The notes under the pieces were generated by a model. The model saw only the letters and a program-made list of their open reading frames with translations. It had not been told where the DNA came from and searched no databases. Positions 25,539 to 32,906 of a DNA stretch of 64,000 nt are shown here, in pieces. The first letter of the stretch is position 1. The number at the start of each line of letters is the position of its first letter. Source of the stretch: Actinomycetota bacterium. Its GTDB lineage: Bacteria; Actinomycetota; Actinomycetes; Streptosporangiales; Streptosporangiaceae. The position numbers and the translations under genes are program-made. The DNA is taken from positions 49,165-113,164 of the forward strand of contig PMSU01000212.1 in NCBI GenBank assembly GCA_003168255.1. Reading direction: 5' to 3'.

Positions 25539-25558
25539 AATTGAATATAGAATAAGTT
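25536..25558. promoter_or_regulatory. second copy of the AT-rich motif
   Basis: CATAATTGAATATAGAATAA and a following GTTTTG lie between the divergently oriented ends of the thiolase relic and the FAD-oxidoreductase relic. It matches the element at 24384-24404 and is the most AT-rich spot of the region. Confidence 0.45.
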
Positions 25559-25579
25559 TTGCCAGCTGGCGGGTCAATG

Positions 25580-25989
25580 TGATGTGAGCGGAGACCGATC
25601 CGCACATGTTGCGGAAGATGCCATGGACAGACTCGTTTCTGGTGTACTTCGCCATCCAGTCCGATGTCGATAGCTGCTCCTGCGGCAGGCCGTCTTCGGT
25701 GGCCGCCGCCGAGAGGCCCCTGCCAGCTTGGCGCCCTGGCGGGTCAGCATCGACAGCAGGAATCCCCACCCGCCGCCGGTCACGTCCACGTCCTTGCCGC
25801 CGACCCGGTACAGGATCGGCGGCGCCGGACGGCGCACATCGAACTCGGCGCCGACCTCCTCGAACGTCTGCTGCGTGATGCCTTCGACCTCGATCACGAT
25901 CGCGCCGTTGTTGACCTTGAAGCCGTCGATGTCGCGGTGAGCAGGCCGCCCGCGCCGGCCCCGATCACGATGGCATCAAAGTCGCGCAC
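25580..25989 (-). pseudogene. phytoene-desaturase-like FAD oxidoreductase fragments
   Basis: GTG 25989 starts VRDFDAIVIGAGAGGLLTA, the ADP-binding motif of FAD oxidoreductases. A deletion and frame change lead to GFKVNNGAIVIEVEGITQQT, FEEVGAEFDVRRPAPPILYR and VDVTGGGWGFLLSMLTRQG. A further shift gives LSTSDWMAKYTRNESVHGIF, RNMCGSV. The rest of a normally 450-500-residue protein is gone. The start overlaps the MFS gene's stop codon by 14 bp. Confidence 0.6.
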
Positions 25990-27265
25990 GCTTCCGACGC
26001 TCCTCGACGGTGCTGTTTAAACTCCTCGGCGCAAAGGAAGTCAGCCCATCTCTGGTCTGGGCAGGAGCCTCAAGGGCTACCTGCGGGATCACGAGGGCGC
26101 CTAGCAGCCCGGCGGCCAGCGTAACCGAGCAGGCGATGGCGGTTGTCCATGCGTATCCAGCGTACTGAGCGACGAAGGGACCTTCGAGGGACCCGACGAG
26201 CATCGCCAGCGCCTCCCCCGTGAAAAATACCGCGCTCACCCGGCCCAAGACCTCGTTCGAGGTCACTCTTTGCAGGATGACTTGCGGGACTGTCAGTATC
26301 TGCGCGCCGAACAGGCCGATCATCACGGCCGCGGCCATCGCCTCCAGGAGCGTATTCGAATGGAAGAGAACGAAGAAGACGATCGCCGTGCCGAGCAGTG
26401 CACCACTTAGGATGAGCCTGGGCTGGATCCGGTCGGCGAACGCCCGGATCATTGGCGCCCCGAGGAGGAAGCCAGCGCCGAGGGCGGAGATGGTCAGGCC
26501 CACCTGGCGCTGGCCGCCCCAATGCGTCATACCGAACGGTGTCAGCAGAGCGCCGAGAGATGCGTTGGCCGTCAGGAACATGACCGAGACCGGGAGCAAC
26601 GTGCGGGCCATGGGTGCCCGACGGATTGCCCTGGCTCCGTCGGCGAGCATGATCCCGGCCCGGCGCAAGGTCAGGTTCTCGTGATGCGGCCTGGCGTATA
26701 TCCCGCGGACCATGAATAGGAGAGCGGCGGAGGCCACGTAGCTGGCCATGTCGAGGCCGGCGAGCAGGTGGAACCCACCCACTAGCGCAAGCGCCGCCCC
26801 GAGCGGCGGGCCCGCCAGCCGGACGATCGCGTCGGTAAGCGAATTGAGCGACGCGGCTCCGGTGAGCGCTTTACCCGTCCCCACCACCATCGGGGTCAGC
26901 GCCTGCGACGCGGGGCGGAACAACACTCCAGCGGCGCTCTCCACAACAACCACCGCATACATGATCCAGACGGTGTTCGCGGAATGTACCAGGAAGAACA
27001 GCGAGACGGCACCCACCCGCAGCAGGTCCATCGATACCATCAGCTTCCGCCGATTCCAGCGGTCGGAGAGCACCCCGGCACTCGGCCCAAGAATCAAGGA
27101 CGGCAGGTATTCCGCGGTGGTCATCAATCCCACCGCCACGAGGGAATGGCTCAGTTGGAAGACATAGGCTGGCGCGGCGACCACCAGCAGCCAGTTCCCC
27201 AGGAAACTCGTCAACCTGGCTGACCAGAGCAGCCTGAAGTCCCGGTGGCGAAGTGCATCAAGCAC
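25976..27265 (-). CDS. MFS transporter (MFS_3/EntS-like)
   Basis: A 429-residue protein starting at GTG 27265 with AGGAAGG upstream. It has twelve hydrophobic segments. The N-terminal LRHRDFRLLWSARLTSFLGN and the loop-2/3 motif GVLSDRWNRRKLMVSMDLLR are diagnostic of the MFS_3 family, which includes enterobactin- and macrolide-type exporters. A second half-motif appears as FADRIQPRLILSG. It is probably a drug or siderophore-like small-molecule exporter. The C-terminal tail after VIPQVALEAPAQ is charged and may be altered where the gene runs into the FAD relic. No damage is seen in the membrane domain. Confidence 0.9.
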   Translation of the reverse strand: MLDALRHRDFRLLWSARLTSFLGNWLLVVAAPAYVFQLSHSLVAVGLMTTAEYLPSLILGPSAGVLSDRWNRRKLMVSMDLLRVGAVSLFFLVHSANTVWIMYAVVVVESAAGVLFRPASQALTPMVVGTGKALTGAASLNSLTDAIVRLAGPPLGAALALVGGFHLLAGLDMASYVASAALLFMVRGIYARPHHENLTLRRAGIMLADGARAIRRAPMARTLLPVSVMFLTANASLGALLTPFGMTHWGGQRQVGLTISALGAGFLLGAPMIRAFADRIQPRLILSGALLGTAIVFFVLFHSNTLLEAMAAAVMIGLFGAQILTVPQVILQRVTSNEVLGRVSAVFFTGEALAMLVGSLEGPFVAQYAGYAWTTAIACSVTLAAGLLGALVIPQVALEAPAQTRDGLTSFAPRSLNSTVEERRKRARL

Positions 27266-27459
27266 GTAGACGCCTTCCTGTCGCCGGGAAAGGTCGGTGA
27301 TCTTGTCTGCCCTGCCGCCTGCTGGCCGTCATGGCCACCCTGATGACCTGCACCGCCTCCCAGATGCCCTCACACTGCTCGATCTGGTCAAATACCCACA
27401 GTACGCCGACCCGGGCGAGTCGCCCATCTAACGTCCCCGTGGAGGCACTGCGGTCGATG

Positions 27460-27772
27460 GGCAGCGTCCCGGCAAGCAGAGCCAGCCACGCCCGGTCCGG
27501 CCATGTCAGGCTCAGGGGCGCGGGGCCGCTCGCGCAGGGCGATAGCGAGCTGATGGCGTAGCATCAGGGTCTCGGCGTCCTTCCACCAATCCTCCCGGCG
27601 CGACAACTTGAGCAGCGACATGCCACTGGATACGGTCAGGAAGATCAGTTTCAAGCCCACAAGCCGAAGACCATCGCACGTCCGGACGGGCCAAGACCGG
27701 CCCGCTTGGCACTGGACGCGGGACCGCGCTCTGCAGAGCATCTGCCCAGGTGATACAGGTTTTCGGCACCTT
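27460..27772 (-). mobile_element. one-ended remnant of the 3367-4500 insertion sequence family
   Basis: LRLVGLKLIFLTVSSGMSLL, KLSRREDWWKDAETLMLRHQ repeats the N-terminal part of the transposase at 3382-4401, and the end GGTTTTCGGCACC near 27772 matches that element's right end. Similarity stops near 27460 inside the helix-turn-helix region, so the rest of the element has been deleted. It lies about 55 bp before the peroxiredoxin start and may affect its promoter. Confidence 0.7.
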
Positions 27773-27825
27773 CAGGATCCGTGCTGAGCACGGATACCGC
27801 GGTTACTAAGGGGAGAAAGAAGCTC

Positions 27826-28482
27826 ATGCCACTGACCATCGGCGATACGGCTCCGGACTTCGAGGCGGAGACGAGCGAAGGGCCAATCCACTTCTACGAC
27901 TGGCTCGGAGACTCCTGGGGGGTCCTGTTCTCGCACCCCAAGGACTTCACCCCGATCTGCACCACCGAGCTCGGCTACATGGCCAAGATCAAGCCGGAGT
28001 TCGACCAGCGCAACGTGAAGATCATCGGCCTGTCGGTCGACTCCACCGGAGACCACGAGCGGTGGGCCGCCGACATCGCCGAGACCCAGGGCACGGCGCC
28101 CAACTATCCCCTCATCGGCGACAACGACTTCAAGGTGGCCAAGCTGTACGGGATGCTGCCGGCCGACGTCTCGGGCGACCCCAAGGCGCGCACGCCGGCC
28201 GACAACCAGACCGTGCGGAATGTGTTCGTCATCGGGCCGGACAAGAAGATCAAACTGGTTCTGATCTACCCGATGACGACCGGGCGCAACTTCGACGAGG
28301 TGCTGCGGGTGATCGACTCGCTGCAGCTGACGGCCAAGCACAAGGTAGCCACGCCGGTCAACTGGAAGCCGGGCGAGAACGTCATCATCGCCGGCTCAGT
28401 CTCCAACGACCAGGCCAAGGAGCTCTTCGGGGAATGGGAGCAGCCCAAGCCGTACATCCGGATCGTGCCCCAGCCCAGCTGA
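27826..28482 (+). CDS. 1-Cys peroxiredoxin (Prx6-type)
   Basis: A 218-residue protein; ATG 27826 is used because GGGGAG lies 10 bases before it. Peroxidatic Cys45 occurs in HPKDFTPICTTELG. NVKIIGLSVDSTGDHERW and NVFVIGPDKKIKLVLIYPMT follow. The extra C-terminal domain (VATPVNWKPGENVIIAG, WEQPKPYIRIVPQP) identifies the Prx6/1-Cys group with no resolving Cys in the usual place. It reduces H2O2 and organic or lipid hydroperoxides in the cytoplasm. A strong terminator hairpin follows. It is intact although both sides are degraded. Confidence 0.95.
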   Translation: MPLTIGDTAPDFEAETSEGPIHFYDWLGDSWGVLFSHPKDFTPICTTELGYMAKIKPEFDQRNVKIIGLSVDSTGDHERWAADIAETQGTAPNYPLIGDNDFKVAKLYGMLPADVSGDPKARTPADNQTVRNVFVIGPDKKIKLVLIYPMTTGRNFDEVLRVIDSLQLTAKHKVATPVNWKPGENVIIAGSVSNDQAKELFGEWEQPKPYIRIVPQPS

Positions 28483-28489
28483 GTCACGG

Positions 28490-28535
28490 CCTGCCCCGGG
28501 GCGGAAGGGGCGAGGAGATTCCGCCCCGGGACAGG
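28490..28535 (+). terminator. hairpin terminator after peroxiredoxin
   Basis: CCTGCCCCGGGGCGGAA pairs with TTCCGCCCCGGGACAGG across a 12-base loop, with a single mismatch. It starts 7 bases after the stop codon. There is no T-tract, as is usual in high-GC actinobacteria. Confidence 0.65.
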
Positions 28536-28730
28536 CACCGCGTGCGGTTGCGGTGCCAGCCAGGCGTTCTGGCTGGCGTGGACGGGTGGCGCCGGACCGG
28601 CCGGAGTCCGGCCTCATCGGACAGGCAGCGGAAAGCGGCTTCCCAGTCGCCCGCCCGTTGCCGGGTCGCGGCACCCGCACCAGCTGCAAACACTCCCCCG
28701 CACGCTCATGGCCAGCTAGCAAGACCCGCG

Positions 28731-29514
28731 TCAGTCCAGCGGCTGCCTCGCGATGACTTTGGGCTCGCGGCCGGCCAGCAGCCATCCGGCGACGGCGGTG
28801 ATCAGCGGCAGCCCAAGCAGCAGGATAAGCACGTCGGTCAGCGGCACGTCACCGAACATGACGGACAGGCTGCTGCGGGCCCAGGCCAGCCCGGCGATCA
28901 CCGCGCCGGCCATGCCAAGGATGGCACCGAGCAGGCCGAGTGCTGCGGCGGTCGCGGCGGTGATCATCCGCCGGGTCGTGCTGCTGGCGCCGGTCGCGGT
29001 GAGCGTGCGCAGGTCCTGCGAGGTCTCGCTGCGGATCAGGCCGACCGACATGGCCAGCACGCCGAGCGCGATCACGATGCCGAGCGCGGTGGCGCCGTTG
29101 GCGATCTCGCCGGGGCCGAGCGAGCCCGACTCGGTCTCGGCCGTCGCCCCGAAGGTGAGGGCGAATTGCCGCGCGGCGTTGATCTGCGCGGCGGTGAGCG
29201 GGGCGGGTGCCTGGATCAGCCACCCGGCCAGCTGAGTCTGTAGCTGGTACTTGCTCACCGCGTACTCGGTGATCACCGTGTTCGGCAGCGGTGCCGAGCG
29301 TCGCGTAGCTCGGGTTCAAGAGCTGCGCGTTCGTGACCACGCTGGCACCCCAGATCGTCGCCGCGACCGCCACGGTGAGCAGGCCGAGTACGAGCAACTG
29401 CTGGCGCCATTCGCGACGGAGCATCCGCACCGCCCAGCGGACCACCGCCCGGCGGGCGACGATGCCGCCCGCGTCTGCGGCCAGGTCGGGGGGGTCGCGC
29501 AGCGCGATGCTCAC
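28731..29514 (-). pseudogene. FtsX-like ABC permease, large internal deletion
   Basis: GTG 29514 overlaps the ATPase stop (GTGA) and starts VSIALRDPPDLAADAGG, with MLRREWRQQLLVLGLLTVAV as the first membrane segment and SYATLGTA. After a frame change, ITEYAVSKYQLQTQLAGWLI and the C-terminal three-helix FtsX domain follow: ALGIVIALGVLAMSVGLIRS, TLTATGASSTTRRMITAATA, LPLITAVAGWLLAGREPKV. Most of the extracellular domain and several membrane helices of an 800-residue permease are gone. Confidence 0.7.
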
Positions 29515-30221
29515 CGGATCTCCCCAGGCGTGAGGAGAGATTCGGGCCCGGGCGGCCGGGTGGTCTGGCCGGACACCCGCCCGTCGCGCAGGACTACCAC
29601 GCGGTCGGCCCAGGCGGCCAGCCGCGCGTCGTGGGTCACCACCACCGCTGCCACGCCCCGCGTGCACGCCTCGTGCAGTAGCCGCATCACCTCATCCGCG
29701 TTCACCGAGTCCAGGGCGCCGGACGGCTCGTCGGCCAGCAGCAGGCGACGGTCCCCCACCACCGCGCGGGCGATGGCGACCCGCTGCCGCTCGCCGCCGG
29801 ACAGCTGATCAGGAAACCAGGACGCCCGGTCAGCCACGCCGAGCGCTTCCAGCGCGGCCAGCCCGGCCGCGCGCCTTCGGCACCGCGACGCCGTCCAGTT
29901 CCAGCGGCAAGGCGGCGTTCTCGGCGGCGGTCAGCCCGGGCAGCAGATTGAAATCCTGGAACACATACCCGATCACCCGCCGCCGCAGCCGGGCACGCCG
30001 GCTCCGCGGCATCCCCCCAGAGCCATGCCGCAGACCAGTACTTCCCCGCTGGTGGGTTCCTCCAGGCTCCCGGCGATGGTCAGCAGCGTGGACTTGCCTG
30101 CGCCGTTCGGGCCGATGAAACCGGTCACGTGCCCCGGCGTGACGGTGAACGACATCCCGTCCAGAGCCAGCGTGGCGCCGAACCGTTTGCGCAGGCCACT
30201 GACTTCAATGGTTACTTCCAT
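29511..30221 (-). pseudogene. ABC transporter ATPase, frameshifted and possibly chimeric
   Basis: Three frames carry one ATPase. MEVTIEVSGLRKRFGATLAL and HVTGFIGPNGAGKSTLLTIA give Walker A. LRRRVIGYVFQDFNLLPGLT and AALPLELDGVAVPKARG give the Q-loop. DQLSGGERQRVAIARAVV and LLLADEPSGALDSVNADEV give signature and Walker B. The first part resembles DrrA-type (ABC-2) ATPases, the rest LolD/MacB-type ones, so a recombination at Walker A is possible. It is followed with overlap by the broken FtsX permease. Confidence 0.7.
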
Positions 30222-30299
30222 GAGGGGTGTTCTACGGCCCCGGCCATAACGAAGGCCGTTATCCCGCTGTTAGGTCTGGCCGCCGGGGGCAACGGCGTG

Positions 30300-30543
30300 T
30301 CTGCTCCGACGGTTCCGCCGCTGGGTGCTGGAGGTCATCGCCTTGCTCGCCCGCAGGGCGCCGCGGCTGCAGCGCGCCCTGAACACCATCTCCGCTGCGG
30401 GCGGCGACGCGGTTCTCCTGGACGGCACCTTGGTGCGGACCCGCCGCCGCGCCGGCCCGCAGAACCGGCGCAACTACAGCGGGAAGCACAAGGTCCACGG
30501 GCTGCTGTTTCTCACGCTCACCGACACCTCCGGCGCCCCTTAG
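30300..30543 (+). pseudogene. IS5/DDE_Tnp_4-type transposase fragment
   Basis: CLLRRFRRWVLEVIALLARR, then DAVLLDGTLVRTRRRAG with the first catalytic Asp, then NYSGKHKVHGLLFLTLTD, are typical of actinobacterial IS5-like transposases. The frame ends at TAG 30541 soon after the first third of the DDE domain. Both ends of the element are missing. Confidence 0.7.
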
Positions 30544-30759
30544 GTGTGCTTGACGTACGTGCGGCGTCGGCAGGGGCCAGGTGAGGTGCCGGCGAGCCAC
30601 CCCTGGCTCGTCTTCAGGTTGGCTGGTCAGTCATCCGGCGCTCCCCCCAGCGGTTGAGACGGAGCAGCGGCAGCACGTCGACTGCGGGTTCAGGCAACTC
30701 CCAGCCGGGTAAGACACGGCGAACCAGCTTTGGCGGCGGGTCGAAGCAGAGAGGGATCG

Positions 30760-32019
30760 ATGCACGGAGGTGGAGGCAGCCACGGGGGTAGCCACAGCGG
30801 CGGGCATCACAGCGGCGGGCATCACAGCGGCGGGCATCACAGCGGCGGTGGCCATGGGGGCTATGGCAGTCACCACCAGAGCCCCGGCCCGCTTCCCAGT
30901 GATGTTTATTTCTCGATAGACCAGCTAGAAAAGAGCCAGTTCGCGGGCCGGCCAAGGGACGAGGAGGCACGGCGCAAGCTCGATGACAAAATGGCGGAGC
31001 TTGGTAGAGACACGCAAAAAACTGCGAATATCGAGGTCTTTACCAAGGCGGTGGATCTCTGGCACAAGCTCGGCGACCGGCCCCGCGAAGCGCAGGCCTT
31101 TTACCATCTCGGCGCGGCTACGGAGGCCTCGACCTATCTCGGCGCGGCGCTATACAGGCAGAAGGCTGCCAAAGCTTACCTGGGGGCAGCGGATCTCTGG
31201 CACGAGTTAGGCGACCGTCGAGACGAGGCCTACGCGCTGATCGCCCTGGGTGCGGTCCTGATCCGCCAAGAGGAGTTCGAACAGGCACTGGACGCCTACC
31301 GTCGGGCGCTGGATTGTGCGCGCGGGACTGAGGAGCGTTCGCTGGAATACCGAGCCGGGTACGGGGCTGGGGACGCCCTGGCCGGGTTGCACCGATTCCA
31401 AGAGGCCGTGGACAGCTACGAACAGGCCGTCGCGCTCATGCTGCCGGACCAGCCGAAAGGCATGGCCTGGGCACTGTGGGCCGCGGAGAACGTCGAGCCC
31501 TTGGAGCACGCTGCTGCCGACTACGCCCGGACCGGCGAGCAGGCACACGAGGCCGAGACTTGGGAGAGGATCGGCGAGGCCTGTCTCGCCTCGCCGATCT
31601 GGTGCCAAGAAGGCGCGGTACTCTTCGCACGCGCGGCGGGTCTGTGGCACGAACTCGGCGACCGGCACCGCGAGGCACAAGCGCTGTTCAACCTGGGCAA
31701 GACGTTGTCCTTTTCCAAGGGCGACGACTCCTTCACCCGGGCGGCGGGCCTGTGGCGCATGCTCGGCGACCGCCACCGCGAGGCACAGGCGCTGATGGAG
31801 TTCGGCACAGTGCTGGTGAAGCTCGGCACAGGGCCGTACAAGCGGTACCCGTGGAAGCAGCAGTACATCAGAGCCATCGACGCGTTCGACCACGCTCTGG
31901 TGAACTATCGGGAACTCGGGGACCGGGCCGGGAGGGCTCAGGCACGCAAGGGCCTGCGATCCGTGCCCCGCCGGATCCGATGGCCGTACCACCTGAAGAG
32001 GGGGCTGCGGCGAGCGTGA
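30760..32019 (+). CDS. TPR protein with His/Gly-rich repeat N-terminus
   Basis: ATG 30760 follows GAGAGGG. The first 45 residues are almost only Gly, His and Ser (three SGGHH units encoded by 15-bp DNA repeats), a likely Ni/Zn/Cu-binding tail. There is no signal peptide. The rest (about 370 residues) consists of TPR-like helical pairs, in which LWHELGDRHREAQAL recurs in five near copies (near residues 90, 145, 290, 325 and 380) with A-x-x-L-G motifs between. It has no enzymatic motif. It could be a scaffold for a signalling complex. The TPR type resembles those of actinobacterial regulators, but no kinase or HTH is attached. Confidence 0.75.
   Translation: MHGGGGSHGGSHSGGHHSGGHHSGGHHSGGGHGGYGSHHQSPGPLPSDVYFSIDQLEKSQFAGRPRDEEARRKLDDKMAELGRDTQKTANIEVFTKAVDLWHKLGDRPREAQAFYHLGAATEASTYLGAALYRQKAAKAYLGAADLWHELGDRRDEAYALIALGAVLIRQEEFEQALDAYRRALDCARGTEERSLEYRAGYGAGDALAGLHRFQEAVDSYEQAVALMLPDQPKGMAWALWAAENVEPLEHAAADYARTGEQAHEAETWERIGEACLASPIWCQEGAVLFARAAGLWHELGDRHREAQALFNLGKTLSFSKGDDSFTRAAGLWRMLGDRHREAQALMEFGTVLVKLGTGPYKRYPWKQQYIRAIDAFDHALVNYRELGDRAGRAQARKGLRSVPRRIRWPYHLKRGLRRA
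30796..30840 (+). repeat. three perfect 15-bp tandem repeats in coding sequence
   Basis: AGCGGCGGGCATCAC occurs three times head to tail, encoding Ser-Gly-Gly-His-His each time, with a fourth degenerate copy following. Slippage here would change the length of the His-rich tail without breaking the frame. Confidence 0.9.
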
Positions 32020-32203
32020 TACTGGCCGGGCATACGGAGGATCGGCGAATGTCGCACCGCCGGGTTGTCGGGGCCAGACAGTCCACGCCCGCCAGGCGCC
32101 AGGCGGCGGCTGCGGGGACGGCTCGCCATCCGTGACCGCGAACACGAAGCCGCCTAACGCACGGTCGTCTCCGCTGCCAGTTACCCGCGCTGTCACCGAA
32201 TGA

Positions 32204-32833
32204 TTATTCTGCGCTGGCGCTGGTGAGCTGGTGCAGCGCGAGCTCGATTATGGGCAGCAAGGGCTCCGGCGGGTCAGCGCGGAACCAGCGCCGGATGGCG
32301 ACCTGTGTCGCCGCGATAACCGCGCCCGCGAGAATCTGCGGGTACATATCGGTTCCGGGATCGGTGCCGGTGCGCTCGCCGATCGCCGCGGCGAGCGCGT
32401 CCTGCATCTCGGCGTTGATCTTCAGGTACTCGCCCCGGATCGCGGGCGAGCCTGCGATCAGCCGGATCGCGGCCATCGACTCTTGGCCGAACGGCTGACC
32501 GGTGCCCTGGTAGTGCTGCAGCACCGCGTTGAGCAGCGCCTCTGGCAGCGGCTCGCTGGCCGGCCGCTCGAGCAGCGCCGTCCCGATCTGCCGGGCCCGG
32601 TCCGCCGCGATCGCGCAGATCGCCTCGTCCTTGCTGGCGAAATAGTTCCTGAACGTCCGCAGGGCCACATCTGCCCGGGCGGTGATGTCCTCGATGGTGA
32701 CGTTCTCCAGCCCGCGTTCGGTGGCCAGCTGGAGCGCCGCCGCGCTGAGCGCGTGACGGGTCGCGAGCTTCTTGCGTTCCCGTCTGCCGGGGAGCGGGCC
32801 GCCATCTGGATCTGGCGGGCTGCCGTGGGTCAC
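32204..32833 (-). CDS. TetR-family repressor
   Basis: About 209 residues from GTG 32833; a TTG start at 32869 would lie inside the operator. The N-terminal helix-turn-helix reads ATRHALSAAALQLATERGLE, VTIEDITARADVALRTFRNY, FASKDEAI. The C-terminal ligand domain has no recognisable specific family. It is divergent from a FAD monooxygenase with two identical palindromes between. It probably represses both genes until a hydrophobic aromatic or drug-like ligand binds. Confidence 0.92.
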   Translation of the reverse strand: MTHGSPPDPDGGPLPGRRERKKLATRHALSAAALQLATERGLENVTIEDITARADVALRTFRNYFASKDEAICAIAADRARQIGTALLERPASEPLPEALLNAVLQHYQGTGQPFGQESMAAIRLIAGSPAIRGEYLKINAEMQDALAAAIGERTGTDPGTDMYPQILAGAVIAATQVAIRRWFRADPPEPLLPIIELALHQLTSASAE

Positions 32834-32854
32834 GACACACAGCGTAGCGTTATC

Positions 32855-32886
32855 TTGCCTTTCAGGCAATCTTGCCTTTCAGGCAA
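32855..32886. promoter_or_regulatory. duplicated TetR operator
   Basis: TTGCCTTTCAGGCAA occurs twice (32855-32869 and 32872-32886), each an inverted repeat TTGCC-N5-GGCAA, with a 17-bp period. They lie between the divergent TetR and FAD-monooxygenase genes and end 20 bp before the monooxygenase ATG. Two TetR dimers would bind nearly adjacent faces. Confidence 0.85.
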
Positions 32887-32906
32887 GGTTGTGTAGTGTT
32901 GCTGGC

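Noticed and set aside
27325..27431. Plus-strand tail reading DDLHRLPDALTLLDLVKYPQ, then a stop
   Set aside because: It looks like the end of a real gene but has no start and no recognised family; too little to call.
30796..30840. Possible CRISPR-like array
   Set aside because: Three head-to-tail 15-bp copies without spacers inside a coding frame; a coding microsatellite.
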